From assembly GCF_010183535.1 (NCBI RefSeq), contig NC_071332.1, positions 682,001 through 746,000 on the forward strand: a stretch of 64,000 nucleotides of DNA, read 5' to 3'. A model generated the notes under the pieces. The model was given only the letters and a program-made list of their open reading frames with translations, had not been told where the DNA came from and ran no database searches. The position numbers and the translations under genes were made by a program. Shown piece after piece: positions 38,580 through 50,335 of the stretch; the stretch's first letter is position 1, and every line of letters starts with the position of its first letter. This DNA is from Caenorhabditis remanei. Taxonomy: Eukaryota; Nematoda; Chromadorea; Rhabditida; Rhabditidae.

Positions 38580-39770
38580 ATGAAACTTCTTACTTTCCCT
38601 ACCCTGATTCTAAAAGAGATATTTGAGAACCTCACTTTGGAACAACTATCTATATTAGCATTCTGCTCGAAACGGACAACATTTTCAATTCGGGCAATAC
38701 AACTATTCCGGCTCAAAAATTTCAAATCTATATATTATAAAATAACATCTGAAGGAGAAATTATCATCCGCTCAAACACTCCCCATTTCAATATTTCATT
38801 ATCGCCACGAACTTATAGAGACGACGATTTTGTTCAAGTAGAGGTTTTCGGAATGAAACATGAAATTGACTGTTGGTAAGCTTTGAGGTGTCTTAATTTG
38901 AGTAATATTTTCATTTTTTAAATGCTAGTTTTTATCCTCAATTCAATTTCACATTTCAGTTTGAAAGCGTCCAATCTTGCGCCGAAATACGTGTACAGCA
39001 AGAAGGACTTATCGTTTATTGTGGAACATATTCATGCTCACATTCATCGATTACTTGGATCTACAATTTACTATTACATGGAATCATATGCTGATAAATT
39101 GGCTGCAAGACTTGAGAACATCAAATGCAGTAATATAATTGTACCTATTGGAACGTCTCTCATTGATTTGAAAGCGTTTTTCGATGGATCTCCAAAACAG
39201 GAATTTATGCGGATTCATGGGGATTTGAATGGGAAATTGACAAAGAACTCTGCACTATTTACAACTGAATATCTGGAAATCAATTGCTCAAAATCTCATG
39301 GAGATGATATATTGCTTGGCTTCAAAGGAATATCGATTCGTTTCCAGGACACTATGTTCCATGCTTCTACTATCACTCGGTTTTTGAACGCTTGGAAATC
39401 AGGAAAAGGATTTCACAATTTGAAATTTCTCTCAATTACTGGTATACCTGAAAAATGTCTCGACAAGAAGAAGCTCGCTGAAAATGTAGAAATCAAAACG
39501 TGGCACCCACCTGAGGAAATGCTAGAGCTGGAATGGAAGGAAAGGTAAGTTACGTTTTTTTACAAAGTGTAATATCCTCAAAATCTTTTTTACAGAAAAT
39601 ATAAAAGTGCTGATGGCTCTTGGATCTGGGAAGACAGAAGTTTCAGCTCAAATCAATATCTGACTAGAACGAGTGACGGAGAAGGAGCTTCCGTCAGAGT
39701 TACAATGTTCTCATTCGATTTTGCGGTTTGGAGTGCACTAGAGAATCTAGAAGTCATTGAAAATATTTGA
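38580..39770 (+). CDS. F-box protein with FBA_2-type C-terminal domain
   Basis: Exons 38580-38875, 38960-39544 and 39596-39770 join in frame to 351 residues. The N-terminus carries an F-box (FPTLILKEIFENLTLEQLSI, residues about 5-24, then LAFCSKRT). The C-terminal third has the pattern of the nematode F-box-associated domain type 2 (TRFLNAWKSGKGFHNLKFLS, then an ITG turn). Such proteins are expected to act as substrate receptors of SCF ubiquitin ligases through SKR proteins; the substrate is unknown. It has the same layout as the five paralogues at 44-64 kb but is much diverged from them and uses a different exon 1. The start is the first ATG, just after a TCCTCAG acceptor-like site, which suggests trans-splicing. 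Confidence 0.85.
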
Positions 39771-40171
39771 ATAGTTTTAGCATTATTTTTACTCAATCAC
39801 ACTTTTATGATTACAAATTAAGAGGTACATTTGATATATATATTTGAACTATTTCATATTGCTCTAAGTTTTGAATTTGTTTACTTTTACGTTTTTTTCA
39901 AACTATTTGCATTTACCTTTTTGAAGAATATTTGTATAAAAAACTTAATGAACACATTTTTGGTCAAAACATTCATATTAATTCAAAGCGACCAATAAAA
40001 AAACAATTTAACAAAACCACTGTTCTATGATGTCCACCCCCTGATCTTATCAGTATTTCTCAAGACGTCAACGACCTCCCACCACCAGTTGAGAATCGTA
40101 TCGCTACAAAACGACTACAATGGGTAGACTGTGACAGGGTAGAGTTTTTAGTCTGTGTGACTTTTAGTTCG

Positions 40172-40177
40172 TATAAA
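40172..40177 (+). promoter_or_regulatory. TATA box of the P450 gene
   Basis: TATAAA (within GTATAAATAG) lies 51 bases upstream of the P450 start codon. Spacing fits a core promoter; nothing else in this short intergenic stretch (39,771-40,222) stands out. Confidence 0.5.
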
Positions 40178-40222
40178 TAGGAGACTGATTCGCATTATAA
40201 AACATTCCTTCTCTCTGCTGAG

Positions 40223-41979
40223 ATGGCTCTTATTATTCCTATCATTTTCACTCTGGTGCTCCTGTTGATTGTGAAAAGTTACAAGAGAATAGTGTGGATC
40301 TTCAAAGTTAATGAATATGGAAAAAGACTCCCTGGCCCTCCGACACAATCATTATTTGGAAATGTTGGAAGCTTTGCTGATAAGGATACTATTCGTAAGT
40401 AACATAGTTTTTTTTTACATCGCTCTCTATATTAATTTGTATTCAGAAATGCTAGATTACATAGTGGAAACTGCAAATGAGTATCGTAAAAAAGGAGAAA
40501 AAATAATGAGACTTCAATTCATTGGAAAGTTACTTGTACTACCATTAGACGGTAAAACTGCTCAGACAATGCTCCAATCGACAACTGAACTGGATAAAGG
40601 CGATGATTATGAGTTTCCAAGGGCGTGGCTGGGTAGAAGCGTACTATTGGATGGATACGGAGAAAGGTGGAAGAGTCATCGGAAACTGGTGACGCCTACT
40701 TTCCACTTTGCGAAGTTGGAAGGATATTTGGAGGTTTTCAATCGGGAGACAAAGGTTTTTGTAGTTTCATTATGCACATAGTTTTATAAATTTTCTTTCA
40801 GGTTATGATTGACCTACTCGAGAATTATGCAACATCTGGTGAAACTGTTGACCTATTCCATTATATCAAACGATGTACTTTGGACGTGATTTGTGGAACT
40901 GCGATGGGGATTACTGTAGATGCACAACATAATCCAACTCATCCTTATGTGGAAGCAGTAGAAGGATTTAATAAGTTATCGGTGAGTTATGAAGTTGCGA
41001 AAGTGCAACAGAGCGCACATGCTACCCCTTCTTTCAGGCCACCCACTCTATGAAAGCCCATCTCCAGGTCGATTTCATCTTTTGGCTCCTCGGATACCAG
41101 AAACAAAAGGACGACTACGTCCAAACAATGAAAAAGTTCACTGGAGATGTAACTGCTGAACGGAGAGCTGCCTTGGCGTCTGGAGAAGTTGAGCAACACT
41201 CATCGAAACGAGATATGAACTTCCTCGATATTCTTCTGTGTAGCAATGAAACAAAAGACTGGACAGAGGAAGATATTCGAGAGGAAGTAGACACTTTCAT
41301 GTTCGCTGGACATGACACAACTGCCACCTCGTTCTCGTGGCTCTGCTGGAATCTGGCACATAATCCGGATATTCAAGAGAAAGTTTATGAAGAGATAATT
41401 GGGATTTTTGGAGAGAATCCGGAAGGAGATGTGACATCGGAGGATCTAAAAAAGTTGGATTACACTGAGAGAGTGTTGAAGGAATCAAAGCGGAGAATCG
41501 CACCAGTTCCAGTGGTTCAAAGGAAATTGAGGGAGGATATGGAAATTGGTTAGTGTGAAATGTATTTTTTGTTTGAAATATTACAGCTAAAATTTCAGGT
41601 GGCCACAAAATCCCAGCTGGAGTCAATGTATCCATCTCCCCATCTATTTTCCATTGCAACCCTGAAGTCTTCCCGAACCCTGAAACATTCGATCCAGATC
41701 GCTTCCTTCCTGAAAACATGGACAAGCGAAACGCCTACGACTACATCCCGTTCTCAGCTGGTTTGCGTAATTGTGTCGGTCAGAAGTTTGCTCAACTCAA
41801 TGAAAAAGTCTTGTTGATTCATATGTTGAAGAATTATAGAATTGAGCCAATGTTGGGATTCATGGGCACGAGACCGACTATGGAGGTAGGGTGACTGTTT
41901 GTGTCCTAGAGTGATGAGTGATTTTCAGATTGTATCGAAGCCATCAAATGGAATTCCTGTAAAGTTGATTAAGCGGTGA
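40223..41979 (+). CDS. Cytochrome P450, CYP4 clan (nematode CYP29/CYP32-like)
   Basis: Exons 40223-40394, 40447-40754, 40802-40981, 41038-41548, 41599-41885 and 41929-41979 join in frame to 502 residues. The protein begins with a hydrophobic anchor (MALIIPIIFTLVLLLIV), then the proline-rich hinge LPGPP. It has the I-helix oxygen-binding motif AGHDTT (310-315), the K-helix ExxR as ESKR (369-372), a PERF-like FDPDRF (421-426) and the haem loop FSAGLRNCVG with the axial cysteine at about 449. The length is normal for the family. It is expected to be an ER-membrane haem-thiolate monooxygenase acting on fatty acids or xenobiotics; the substrate is unknown. A TATA box lies upstream and AATAAA at 42032. 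The last exon (IVSKPSNGIPVKLIKR) has a near-identical copy at 51,380. I place it in the CYP4 clan from motif style and do not assign a subfamily. Confidence 0.92.
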
Positions 41980-42031
41980 TTTGGAGAAGAAATGCTATCG
42001 AGATAACTGTTTTTTTTCCTGAATTTTTTCA

Positions 42032-42037
42032 AATAAA
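42032..42037 (+). terminator. Poly(A) signal of the P450 gene
   Basis: AATAAA, 53 bases after the P450 stop codon. The same context is retained in the duplicated 3' fragment at 51.4 kb. Confidence 0.55.
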
Positions 42038-42534
42038 TCAAATGTATCATGCACTTTATACTTCAATCGGAAATTTGTGATTGGTAGCGTCAGGAAATAC
42101 GGTAAAATGTGTGAAAGAATGGAACTGCTTATCTTAAAATTCAACGTTTCTCGTTAAAAAATTACAGGAATTAGAACTGCGCACAACTCCCTGTTGGTTT
42201 TACGCGTTTCAGCTCGCGAAATTTTTCTTGTCGAAACTTTCTTTTTCACGGTATAAAACAATAGGCTCTTTACAAAAACATACTGTCTTCTACAACGTTC
42301 AAAATCATTTTGTATTTGTCAGCCTTCGCGTCTGGTGTTGTTGCTCCAAAATTGGAGTGACTCCAAGATGCTCCATGAATCTACTGGGCTCAGGTATTTT
42401 TTGGCGAGTGTTGGGCTATGAAAATAAGCCATGTGGCCATTAATCTAAAAAGATCTACAAAGATCCGTCGAACAAACACGAACAAACAAGACTTTACTCT
42501 TCTTTTTTTCCTTCAATTCTTGTCAAATTTCAGC

Positions 42535-43004
42535 TTAAAGGAGGACTGAAGTCATATTTTTTATTTCATATTATGATACTTCAGAAAATTCTGAGCAACT
42601 TTCATCATTGGAGCATATGCTAAAAATTGCCCAAAATGCCACAATTCCCGTTCTCCTGACTCAAAAGGAGCCTTCGTGGAAGAGTTTTCTCACGCGAGTT
42701 TTGTCCACCGTGTTGTATTTTTTCTTTTTTTTGGTGTATAAATTGAAAAAACACGACAATTTGTTGAAAAAAAACGTGGAAACGAGGAATTGAGAATTAT
42801 TTTTGTCCGAGAGGACTACACGGTGGACAAAACTCGCGTGGAAAAACTCTTCCACGAAGGCTCCTTTCGAGTCAGGAGAACGGGAATTGTGGCGTTTAGA
42901 GCGATTTTTAGCATATTCTCCAATGATGAAAGTTTCTTAGAATTTTCTGAAGTATCATAATCTGAAATAAAAATATGAAAAATATGAATTCAGTCCTCCT
43001 TTAG
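42535..43004. mobile_element. 470-bp foldback MITE with arms of about 180 bp
   Basis: The left arm (42,535-42,712, beginning TAAAGGAGGACTGAA) is matched in inverse by the right arm (about 42,819-43,004, ending TTCAGTCCTCCTTTA). Both arms carry GTGGAAGAGTTTT/AAAACTCTTCCAC and the CGCGAGTTTTGTCCACCGTG block. The spacer is about 105 bp and T-rich. It ends only about 33 bp downstream of the donor of the minus-strand exon at 43,037. Confidence 0.75.
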
Positions 43005-43036
43005 AAAACAGGCTCATATAGCCATCACTATCTTAC

Positions 43037-43177
43037 CGGTGGTAAAATTTCATTATTCAACTGCGAAGGCGTCGGAGTGTTCAGTGCTCTCATTATGGGC
43101 ATTGAAATAAAAGGAATGAAATTGGGTTCGTTGGAAAACTGGTCCAAAGGTAAACTGGATTGCACTGGTTCTGTTGT
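43037..43177 (-). CDS. Isolated coding exon, probable far-upstream exon of the saeg-1-like gene
   Basis: A 141-base exon with a TTGTTTTAG acceptor and a CCG|GTAAGA donor. It is open in one frame only and encodes 47 residues starting TTEPVQSSLPLDQFSNEPNF and ending in LNNEILPP. It starts and ends in phase 0, and the next downstream minus-strand exon I recognise (16592) also starts in phase 0. Its composition (P, Q, N, S-rich) matches the saeg-1 N-terminal region. If joined, the intron would be 26.4 kb and contain the kinase, one F-box gene and the P450 on the other strand. It could instead belong to an unseen minus-strand gene. The assignment is inference; that it is a real exon is well supported. 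Confidence 0.6.
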
Positions 43178-44172
43178 CTAAAACAATTTACTTATTGAAT
43201 GAAATCGAGAGAATTAAATAGCAGACTATTGAAAGGTTGTTTTCGATGTTAAGAATCAAAAATTATGTCGATTGATACTAACGAAACAACTCGTTAGTTT
43301 CTCCTTGAGAACTGCTATTAAAATCAAAGGTTTGATCTTGATTAGAATGCACTTGTTCATATTTATTGTCATCAAGTCAGAAAGAGATCAATTTGCGCAA
43401 CATGTATCTCGAACGAAAGATCAAAGTGATGATTGAACTTTCTGTCAGAACTTTGGGTTGTTATTCTTTGAAATTGTGTGGGAAAAATAAAGAATTCTCG
43501 GCAGGAAAAAAAAAGAAAATCGAAAAATGAATTAACAATCAGACACTCACTTAAAATTAGAGGGTGTCCTTTTCAAAATTGGTGTTTTTACATCTCAAAA
43601 ATTTAAATTCCTCGGTTTCGTCTGCGAGAAACGTCATTCGGATTAGAGAATCCAAAATTTTTCTCACCAACTCCGGGTGTATGTACTTTGATATAATCCG
43701 AGATTAACAAGAATTGAAAGGCTAACTTTAGTCTATTCATAGTTGATTGAGATCTCTCAAGTGGATTAAAAAAAATCTGGTTTTTTGCAACGTATGTAGT
43801 TTATTAATAACCTATTACATCCTAAAAGAACCTTCTGACTCATTCTCTTGAGATTAATACTCTGGAAAGGGGATGTGCGGGATGGGAATGAAGGCCGAAT
43901 GCTCTTTTTAGTTCATCATAGATTAATTCGAGATGAATCACAGCGGGGTATCAAATTCAGAAAATACATGAACGTGGAGACAAAATGAGTCGTTTTCTTC
44001 AATGTTTTTAATAATTCATTTTTAAAACTGCACGGTCTCCCACACAGCGAAAAAGAACTGCAAAAAAACGTGAAGCCTATTTTTTCATGTTTTAATTCAA
44101 TTCTTCTTGTTTATGGAGTGAATGGATTGTTTTCGATTTAAAAATGTTGACAACGTGATACGGTTGAAACTT
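43178..44172. other. Non-coding stretch, nothing recognised
   Basis: AT-rich sequence between the minus-strand exon and F-box gene A. I see neither a gene nor a clear repeat. Confidence 0.3.
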
Positions 44173-45465
44173 TCATGACTGGTATAAATGAGGAAAAACT
44201 ATAACGTTTTCTTCAACTTCCATAAAGATAAAAAAAGTTCCAAATGAAGTTCCCTCCAGAGAAAGTACTCCAATTGTTCCATCAGCACGACGAAGAAAGT
44301 ATCGCGTAGTCTTTGTTTCTTCAATTGGATAGCCATCATATGTTTCTTCTTCCCTATGTATTCGAATATTAGAAAAGCTGTAAAAAAGATAATGCCAACT
44401 GATAAAAGCTGAAACCACTAACCTTCCCATCGCATCCAATTCATTGAAGCAGTCATCAATATCAACAGTCTCAGCATACTTTATCATGCTGACTCTCCAT
44501 TTTGGAGTCCATCCGCTACTCCATTTCTCAAACAATGACTTTAAGTGAATCTTCGTGAAAGTTGACTCATTTAAAATGATAAGAAAAGGATCAATCTCGA
44601 GTAGTTGATCAAAACTGATCCAATGAGAATGTTGAACTTTCAGAAAGTTCAGCTTGTTCCGCAAATACTCTGATCGAAATTTGAACTCAGAAGTCGGTTT
44701 CATGATGAGTTTCAACTTGATTTTGGCCTCTTGACGTTGAAGAATTGAATCAACAACCTCATCATCTTCTGGTGTATTCCAGTATTTTCCAATAAGTGTC
44801 AATGATTTGACAGCTGTTTTGTTTTCGTGGTCACTGTAGTAAAAATCGATAATTCTCTCGTTTTCCTCCCGTATGAAATCTTGGAAATGAAGTTCAATTG
44901 TCCACAATGATACGTTGAGAATATCAGATAAATGTTGAATAAATGAGTTCGTATTCGACCATTGATCTTCTTCTGATGTGAATAATTGGAGAGAGTGTTC
45001 TGATGTCGTATCATCTTCAGTTGGAATCCAGGTGTTTATAAATAAATCATTTGTCACTCTTGTATAAGCAGCTTTACAGCTCGCTTGCTCTTTTTTACGG
45101 AAAAAGGTTTTGAACTTTTGTAGAAAGTTTTTTCCTGGTGGGATATTATTGATTTTTGGAAAACATTCCAGTTTGAATACCCACTCTAAACGTGGATGGT
45201 AATCAAACTTCAAACGAATTTCTTTGTTCAATGAGAATTTTAATGTGAATTCCTTTGTTCCATTCTTACATTCCATTTGACTTCGTGCAGACTTGCACAC
45301 CATTTTACTTTTCTTACTGCACAGTGAAATGGCAACTCTAAATTCAAAAAAGAATTACAATTTACAACATTGGAATAAAACTCACAATTCAAAAGGAGTC
45401 ATCAATTTCAGAATTCGATTCAAAACAAGCATTGGAAGCAGGAATAAAGGGAATTCAGATGTCAT
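44173..45465 (-). CDS. F-box/FBA_2 protein, paralogue A
   Basis: Exons 45465-45386, 45337-44423 and 44377-44173 join in frame to 399 residues. Exon 1 plus the start of exon 2 encode the F-box (PLFLLPMLVLNRILKLMTPF, then ELVAISLCSKKSK). The middle and C-terminal parts match the F-box-associated type 2 pattern (FTKIHLKSLFEKWSSGWTPK near the end of exon 2). It is expected to be an SCF substrate adaptor with unknown target. Exon 1 is exactly 80 bases, as in paralogues B, C and D, and exon 2 is 915 bases as in B and D. The upstream region (45,470-45,700) is shared with the other copies. Confidence 0.87.
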
Positions 45466-45695
45466 TCTATGTTGCTGGAAGAGAGGTGGAAAAGAATAAG
45501 AGGTAGCGAAGATCGAAGAGGGGAACGGGTTAAGTGTCAGTTGTCACTGTGCAATGGATTGGAGACGTAGAAGATTAGAAATGTGTGCTTTGGATAGACC
45601 CCCCGGGGGGAAGCCAGTTGGTTTTGAGGTAACTGCTGGCTCATGGGATGAAGGGTTTGATGAATGGAGAGAAGAGAAGACGTTCTATTTGTTCA

Positions 45696-46370
45696 AGAGG
45701 ATTACTTACATTCCCGATTCCATGGGCTCGTAAAAGCTAGATACTTCAATTAGGTTAATAGTTACAGCAAAATTAATAGTTACCCCAAAGAATGCGACAC
45801 ATGCAATTGTGAGAACTGTGCCGAGCAAATACTGACTCGTCAAGGAAGTTGACTTGCCGTATGCGTTGCGGATTCTCTATAAATTTGCATATGGTTTCGA
45901 ATGTGCTCTTTTCTATGATAATGAGGGAAAAGATCAAATTTTTAAAAATCGACTTTCCAACCGAAAATTCTTTAAAACCAAACAACATTGAGATGAGATA
46001 GAGTTTCAAAACTTCTGGAAAATAATTCAGAATTCTAGAATTTTTTTTAATTTCACCCGTTTGCATAGTTTAAATCTCGAATTGAAGTTCAGATGGGACT
46101 ATATAAATGTAAGATGAATTGATTCTCTCGAAACCCAGAAAAGTCTCTAAAATTTTTTTTTTGAAAAATCTGAAAAAATCCAGCTTTGCGTTAAATCTGA
46201 TTTTCAATTCGAACATTTTTTGAAAATTTTTTATATTTCGAAAATTGACTAAAATCTGAAACTTGTAAAGAAAAAAAGAAAGACAGAAAGAAAAATACAA
46301 AGAAAATACATTGAAAAAATGTCAAATGAAAGTCGTATGCGGGCAAAAAGTGTGAAATCTTAGGAATAGA
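45696..46370. repeat. Segmental duplication, copy 1 (copy 2 at 50,336-51,361)
   Basis: The sequence from AGAGGATTACTTACATTCCC to the motif GTGTGAAATCTTAGGA matches 50,336-51,361 in direct orientation with few differences at the left part and more at the right. Copy 2 is longer because it carries a MITE. No gene is evident inside. Confidence 0.7.
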
Positions 46371-46404
46371 TATTTGCATGACTGTCAGTTGAACTATCGT
46401 GAGG

Positions 46405-47709
46405 CTATTGTTTTTCTGAAGTGTTTTCACGAAAAACCTTTGAAAACAATTCGATATTTTGTTTAGCATCCAAGCATATGTCAAACATTCCTATATTATC
46501 GTTTTCCAGAGAAAATACACACACTAAACCATCATTGCGACGAAAATAATATTGAATCACAGGGGATTGTGCATATACTTTCTCTACTCGGCTCATTTGA
46601 AGATCAGAGATTCTGTAAGAAATTATAACGATGACAAGGTTTTAAAAGCGTCATTTGCCTACCGTTCAGTAATAATCAAGTCATTGACACATTCATCAAC
46701 ATCCACATTTTCACAAAATTCGATTGTAACCATTTGCCATTTTGGAATCCAACCATTATTCCATTTTTCAATCAATAATTTGAAATGATTGCTTGTGAGC
46801 AATGAGCTGTATAAAAAAACAGCAAATGATGCAATTTCAAGAAATTGACTGAAATGAATCCAATGAGCGTGTCGCGATTCAAATAAATTTGGATTGTTCC
46901 GAACGTATTCAGTTCTGAATTTGAACTCAGAAGTAGGCTTGAAAAGAAGTTTCAACATTTTTTTGACTTTTTGACGGCGAAGAAGAGAGTCAACAACCTG
47001 GTCGTCTTCAGCTGTATTCCAGTGTTTTCCGGTGAGAGTCAGTGAGTGTATACCTTGTCTTTTTTCTCGGTCAAGGCAATAAAAATCAATAATCCTTTCG
47101 TTGTCTTCTTGTGTAAAGTTTTGGAAATAAAGGTCAATGGTGGCCAGGGGTGCATTGAAAATATCCGAAAGATGAGAGATGAATAGATTCATAATTAAAA
47201 TGTGATATTCTTCTGATGTGTAAAATTGGAGAGAGAATTCTGATAGTGATTCATTTTCAGTTGGAATCCAGGAAGTTAAAAACAATTCATTCATTACTCT
47301 TGTGTAAATAGGCTTCAAGTTTTCCTGCTCATTTCTTCGAAACAGTGATAGAAACTTTTGTAGAACATTTTTCCTTGGAGAAATATTATCGATTATTGGA
47401 AAATAATCTATTTTGAATATCCATTCCACTTTTGGATAGTAGTCAAACTTCAAACGAATCTCTTTGTTTAATGAAAACTTTAATATGAATTCCTTTGCCG
47501 ACTTTTTACATTGTAATTGACTTCGTGCAGACCTGCACAGCGCTTTACTTTTCTTACTGCACAGAGAAATGGCAACTCTAAATTAAAAAAAGAACAAATT
47601 ATTGGACATAATCTTATAATGAAACTCACAATTCAATCGGAGTCACCAATTTCAGAATTCGATTCAAAACAAGCATTGGAAGCAGGAATAAAGGGAATTC
47701 AGATGACAT
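46405..47709 (-). CDS. F-box/FBA_2 protein, paralogue B
   Basis: Exons 47709-47630, 47577-46663 and 46612-46405 join in frame to 400 residues. The F-box reads PLFLLPMLVLNRILKLVTPI followed by ELVAISLCSKKSK; the FBA_2-like part holds HFKLLIEKWNNGWIPKWQMV. It is closest to paralogue D (both share SLFRRNEQENLKPIYTRV-type sequence, with V for I in D). It forms a head-to-head pair with C, with 966 bases between the starts. Role expected as for A. Confidence 0.87.
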
Positions 47710-48675
47710 TCTATGTTGCTGGAAGAGAGATGGAAAAGACTGGGAGGTAGCGAAGATCGAAGAGGGGAACGGGTCAAGTGCCAGTTGTCACTGTGCAATG
47801 GATTGGAGACGGAGAAGATTAGAAATGTGTGCTTTGGAGAGACCACCAGGGGGGAAACCAGTTGGTTTTGAGGTAATTGTTCAAGAAAATTACTCACATT
47901 CCCGATTCCATGAGCTTGTCAAATCTAGATGCTTAAATTAGGCTAACAGTTACATTACTAGTCATAAAGAATGCGACTTTCGCAGTTTTTAGTGGAAAAT
48001 ACTCAAAATTTTTGTAAGTGGGCCCATAACTGTAACTAGGCCCATAACTGTAACTATCCTACCACTCCTCATCTTTCTGTTATAACTCCCTTTGACTCTC
48101 ATTCCCGGTGTCTATTAACTTCAGTTAGTGGTGGAGCTACTCACAGGGTAGCAGTAAATGCGAAAAGCTATTTTATTCTCAAAATAGTTTTTCGCTAACT
48201 TTTCTGCTACCTTGTCAATAGGCCCATAACTTTTATTATCCTACTTTCTGCTATACCTCCCGTTACTCCCATTCCCGGTTGTCGAATAAGTGGCCTGTCC
48301 CTTCGTCACAAAATAAATCATTCAAGTGTAGCGGAGTCACTGATTGTCTCACAATGTTGATTGCTCATAAAGAATATACCTGAGAAGTGGAACTTCATTT
48401 TTGTAGTTGACAACTTCTTTGTCTGCGCATATACTAACAAGTTACAGGCAACAAATTGAACATTTCCTCTCCATTCATCAAACCCTTTATCCCATGAGCC
48501 AGAAATCACCTCAAAACCAACAGAATCCCCCTCCCCGGATGGTCTATCCAAAGCACACATTTCTAATCTTCTACGTCTCCAATATATTGTACAGTGACAC
48601 CTGACACTTGACCCGTTCCCCTCCTCGTTCTTCTCTACTTCTTATTCTTTCCCATCTCTCTTCCATCAATACAGA
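47710..48675. promoter_or_regulatory. Shared intergenic region of the divergent F-box pair B/C
   Basis: Both flanks match the intergenic region of pair D/E: the B-side stretch 47,715-48,010 matches 60,665-61,015, and the C-side stretch 48,326-48,620 matches 61,018-61,240. Between them lies an insert of about 310 bp (48,011-48,325) with inverted and direct copies of GGCCCATAACT and a palindrome around AAAATAGTTTTTCGC. The C side contains TTTTTGTAGTTGACAACTTC, the arm sequence of the palindromic MITE family. Confidence 0.6.
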
Positions 48676-49961
48676 ATGTCATCTGAATTCCATTTATTTC
48701 TGCTTCCAATGCTTGTTTTGAATCGAGTTCTGAAATTGATGACTCCTTTTGAATTGTGAGTTTTATTCCAATGTTGTTAATTGTAATTCTCTTCTGAATT
48801 TAGAGTTGCCATTTCCCTGTGCAGTAAGAAAAGTAAAATGGTGTGCAAGTCTGCACGAAGTCAAATGGAATGTAAAAAAGGGACAAATATGTTTTTGCTA
48901 AAATTTTCCTCCAACAAAGAGATCCGACTCAAGTTCGACTATCATATGGAAATTCAATGGGTTTTTAAAATTGAATGGGCTTTGAAAAGAAACCAAAACT
49001 TACCACGAAAATATATCCTACGCAGGTTTTTATCAATATTTCGTAAAACGCCGCAAGAGATCAATACAACAACTTTTTCACAACTTGGGACCAATTTTAT
49101 TGTGCCTGATTGGATTCCAACTGAGGAAAATTCAGAAGTATCTCTTAAATTGTACACCTCGATGGATAGTGGATATGCTGATGTAAACACATTCATTCTC
49201 TATTTATCTGATGTTTTCAATACTGGACTGACTGATTTTGAACTTCATTACCATGACTTTAATCGGGAAGACAATGAGAAAATAATCGATTTTTACTTTC
49301 GCAATTCCGAAAACAAGAAATCAGTGCGATCATTATCTCTGGTTGGAGCACATCCAAATACTTCAGAAGATGATGAGCTTATTGATTTAATTCTTTGTCG
49401 TCAAGATGCCAGTTGTAGATTGAAGCTCTCCATGGAACACACCTCTAACTTCAAATTCAAAACTGAATACTTTCGAAACACGCCAATATTAGTGGAACTC
49501 CACGATTCTTCCTGGATAAGTTTCGATCAATTTCTTGAAATGGAATCTTATACTATCGCCTTGTATCGCTCGACATTCAAAATCCCTCATTTCAAGTTAT
49601 TGATTGAAAAATGGAACAGTGGATGGACACCTAAATGGAGAGTGATAATGGTGGAATCTAGTGAGGAAGTGAACATTGACGAGTGTGTCAGCGAATTGGT
49701 TGCTTTGGGACGGTGAGTGGTTTCAAATTTTATCAACGTTCAACATATGTTTCCAGTTTCTCCGAAGTTCAAGTAGAAAGATCTGAAGTCAAAGATGAAT
49801 ATTCTGATGGAGAAGTATCACAAAGAATCATTTACAAGATTCACCGATCAGATAAAGCAGTTGGGCAGATCATTGTGGAGAACAGTTTTATGTTTTCGTT
49901 GTATGTCATGATTGATTCTGAGAAAAACTCGCGATTGTACCCACAATTGTTCTTGTCATGA
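48676..49961 (+). CDS. F-box/FBA_2 protein, paralogue C
   Basis: Exons 48676-48755, 48804-49712 and 49757-49961 join in frame to 397 residues. The F-box starts HLFLLPMLVLNRVLKLMTPF and ends in CSKKSKMVCKSAR. It is closest to paralogue E: both have YHMEIQWVFKIEWA and TTTFSQLGTNFIVP, which A, B and D lack. The FBA_2-like part holds HFKLLIEKWNSGWTPKWRVI. Three consecutive exons have the same boundaries as in the other copies. Role expected as for A. Confidence 0.88.
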
Positions 49962-50335
49962 TAAATAACTTTTACTTATATTTGTGCAGAATCTCTCCCT
50001 CTCTTTCTTCCTCTCTTTCTCCCATTTTTTTTCAAACTTTCAAATTGCCGTTAAAATTTTTTATCACTTTCTCTTTTCAACTTGGCCTCGTGAGGTTTCT
50101 AGTTTTAATTCTAAACACTATTTGTTTCATTTCCCAGTCAATAAAAAAAATAATAAAATAAGTTTCTTCAAACTTTATGTCTCCAACTGTCCAGTCATTC
50201 CAAAAATGCTCGATTTGAAAAAATAATATAAAAACGCTTTAAAACAGAGTAAATCGACGTTTTTAGTTGGTATGTAATAAAAAAATCTATGAAAAAGATA
50301 GGGAGGTGATAGAGAGCGGAAGAAAAAACGGTGTC

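Noticed and set aside
43540..43650. Possible minus-strand exon with GTGAGTG donor at about 43,553
   Set aside because: Weak acceptor, stops in all useful frames, and similarity to the TTAGAG(G/C)G end of a MITE.
45600..45625. CCCCCCGGGGGG palindrome upstream of F-box gene A
   Set aside because: Varies between paralogues (lost in C, altered in B), so no evidence for a conserved regulatory site.
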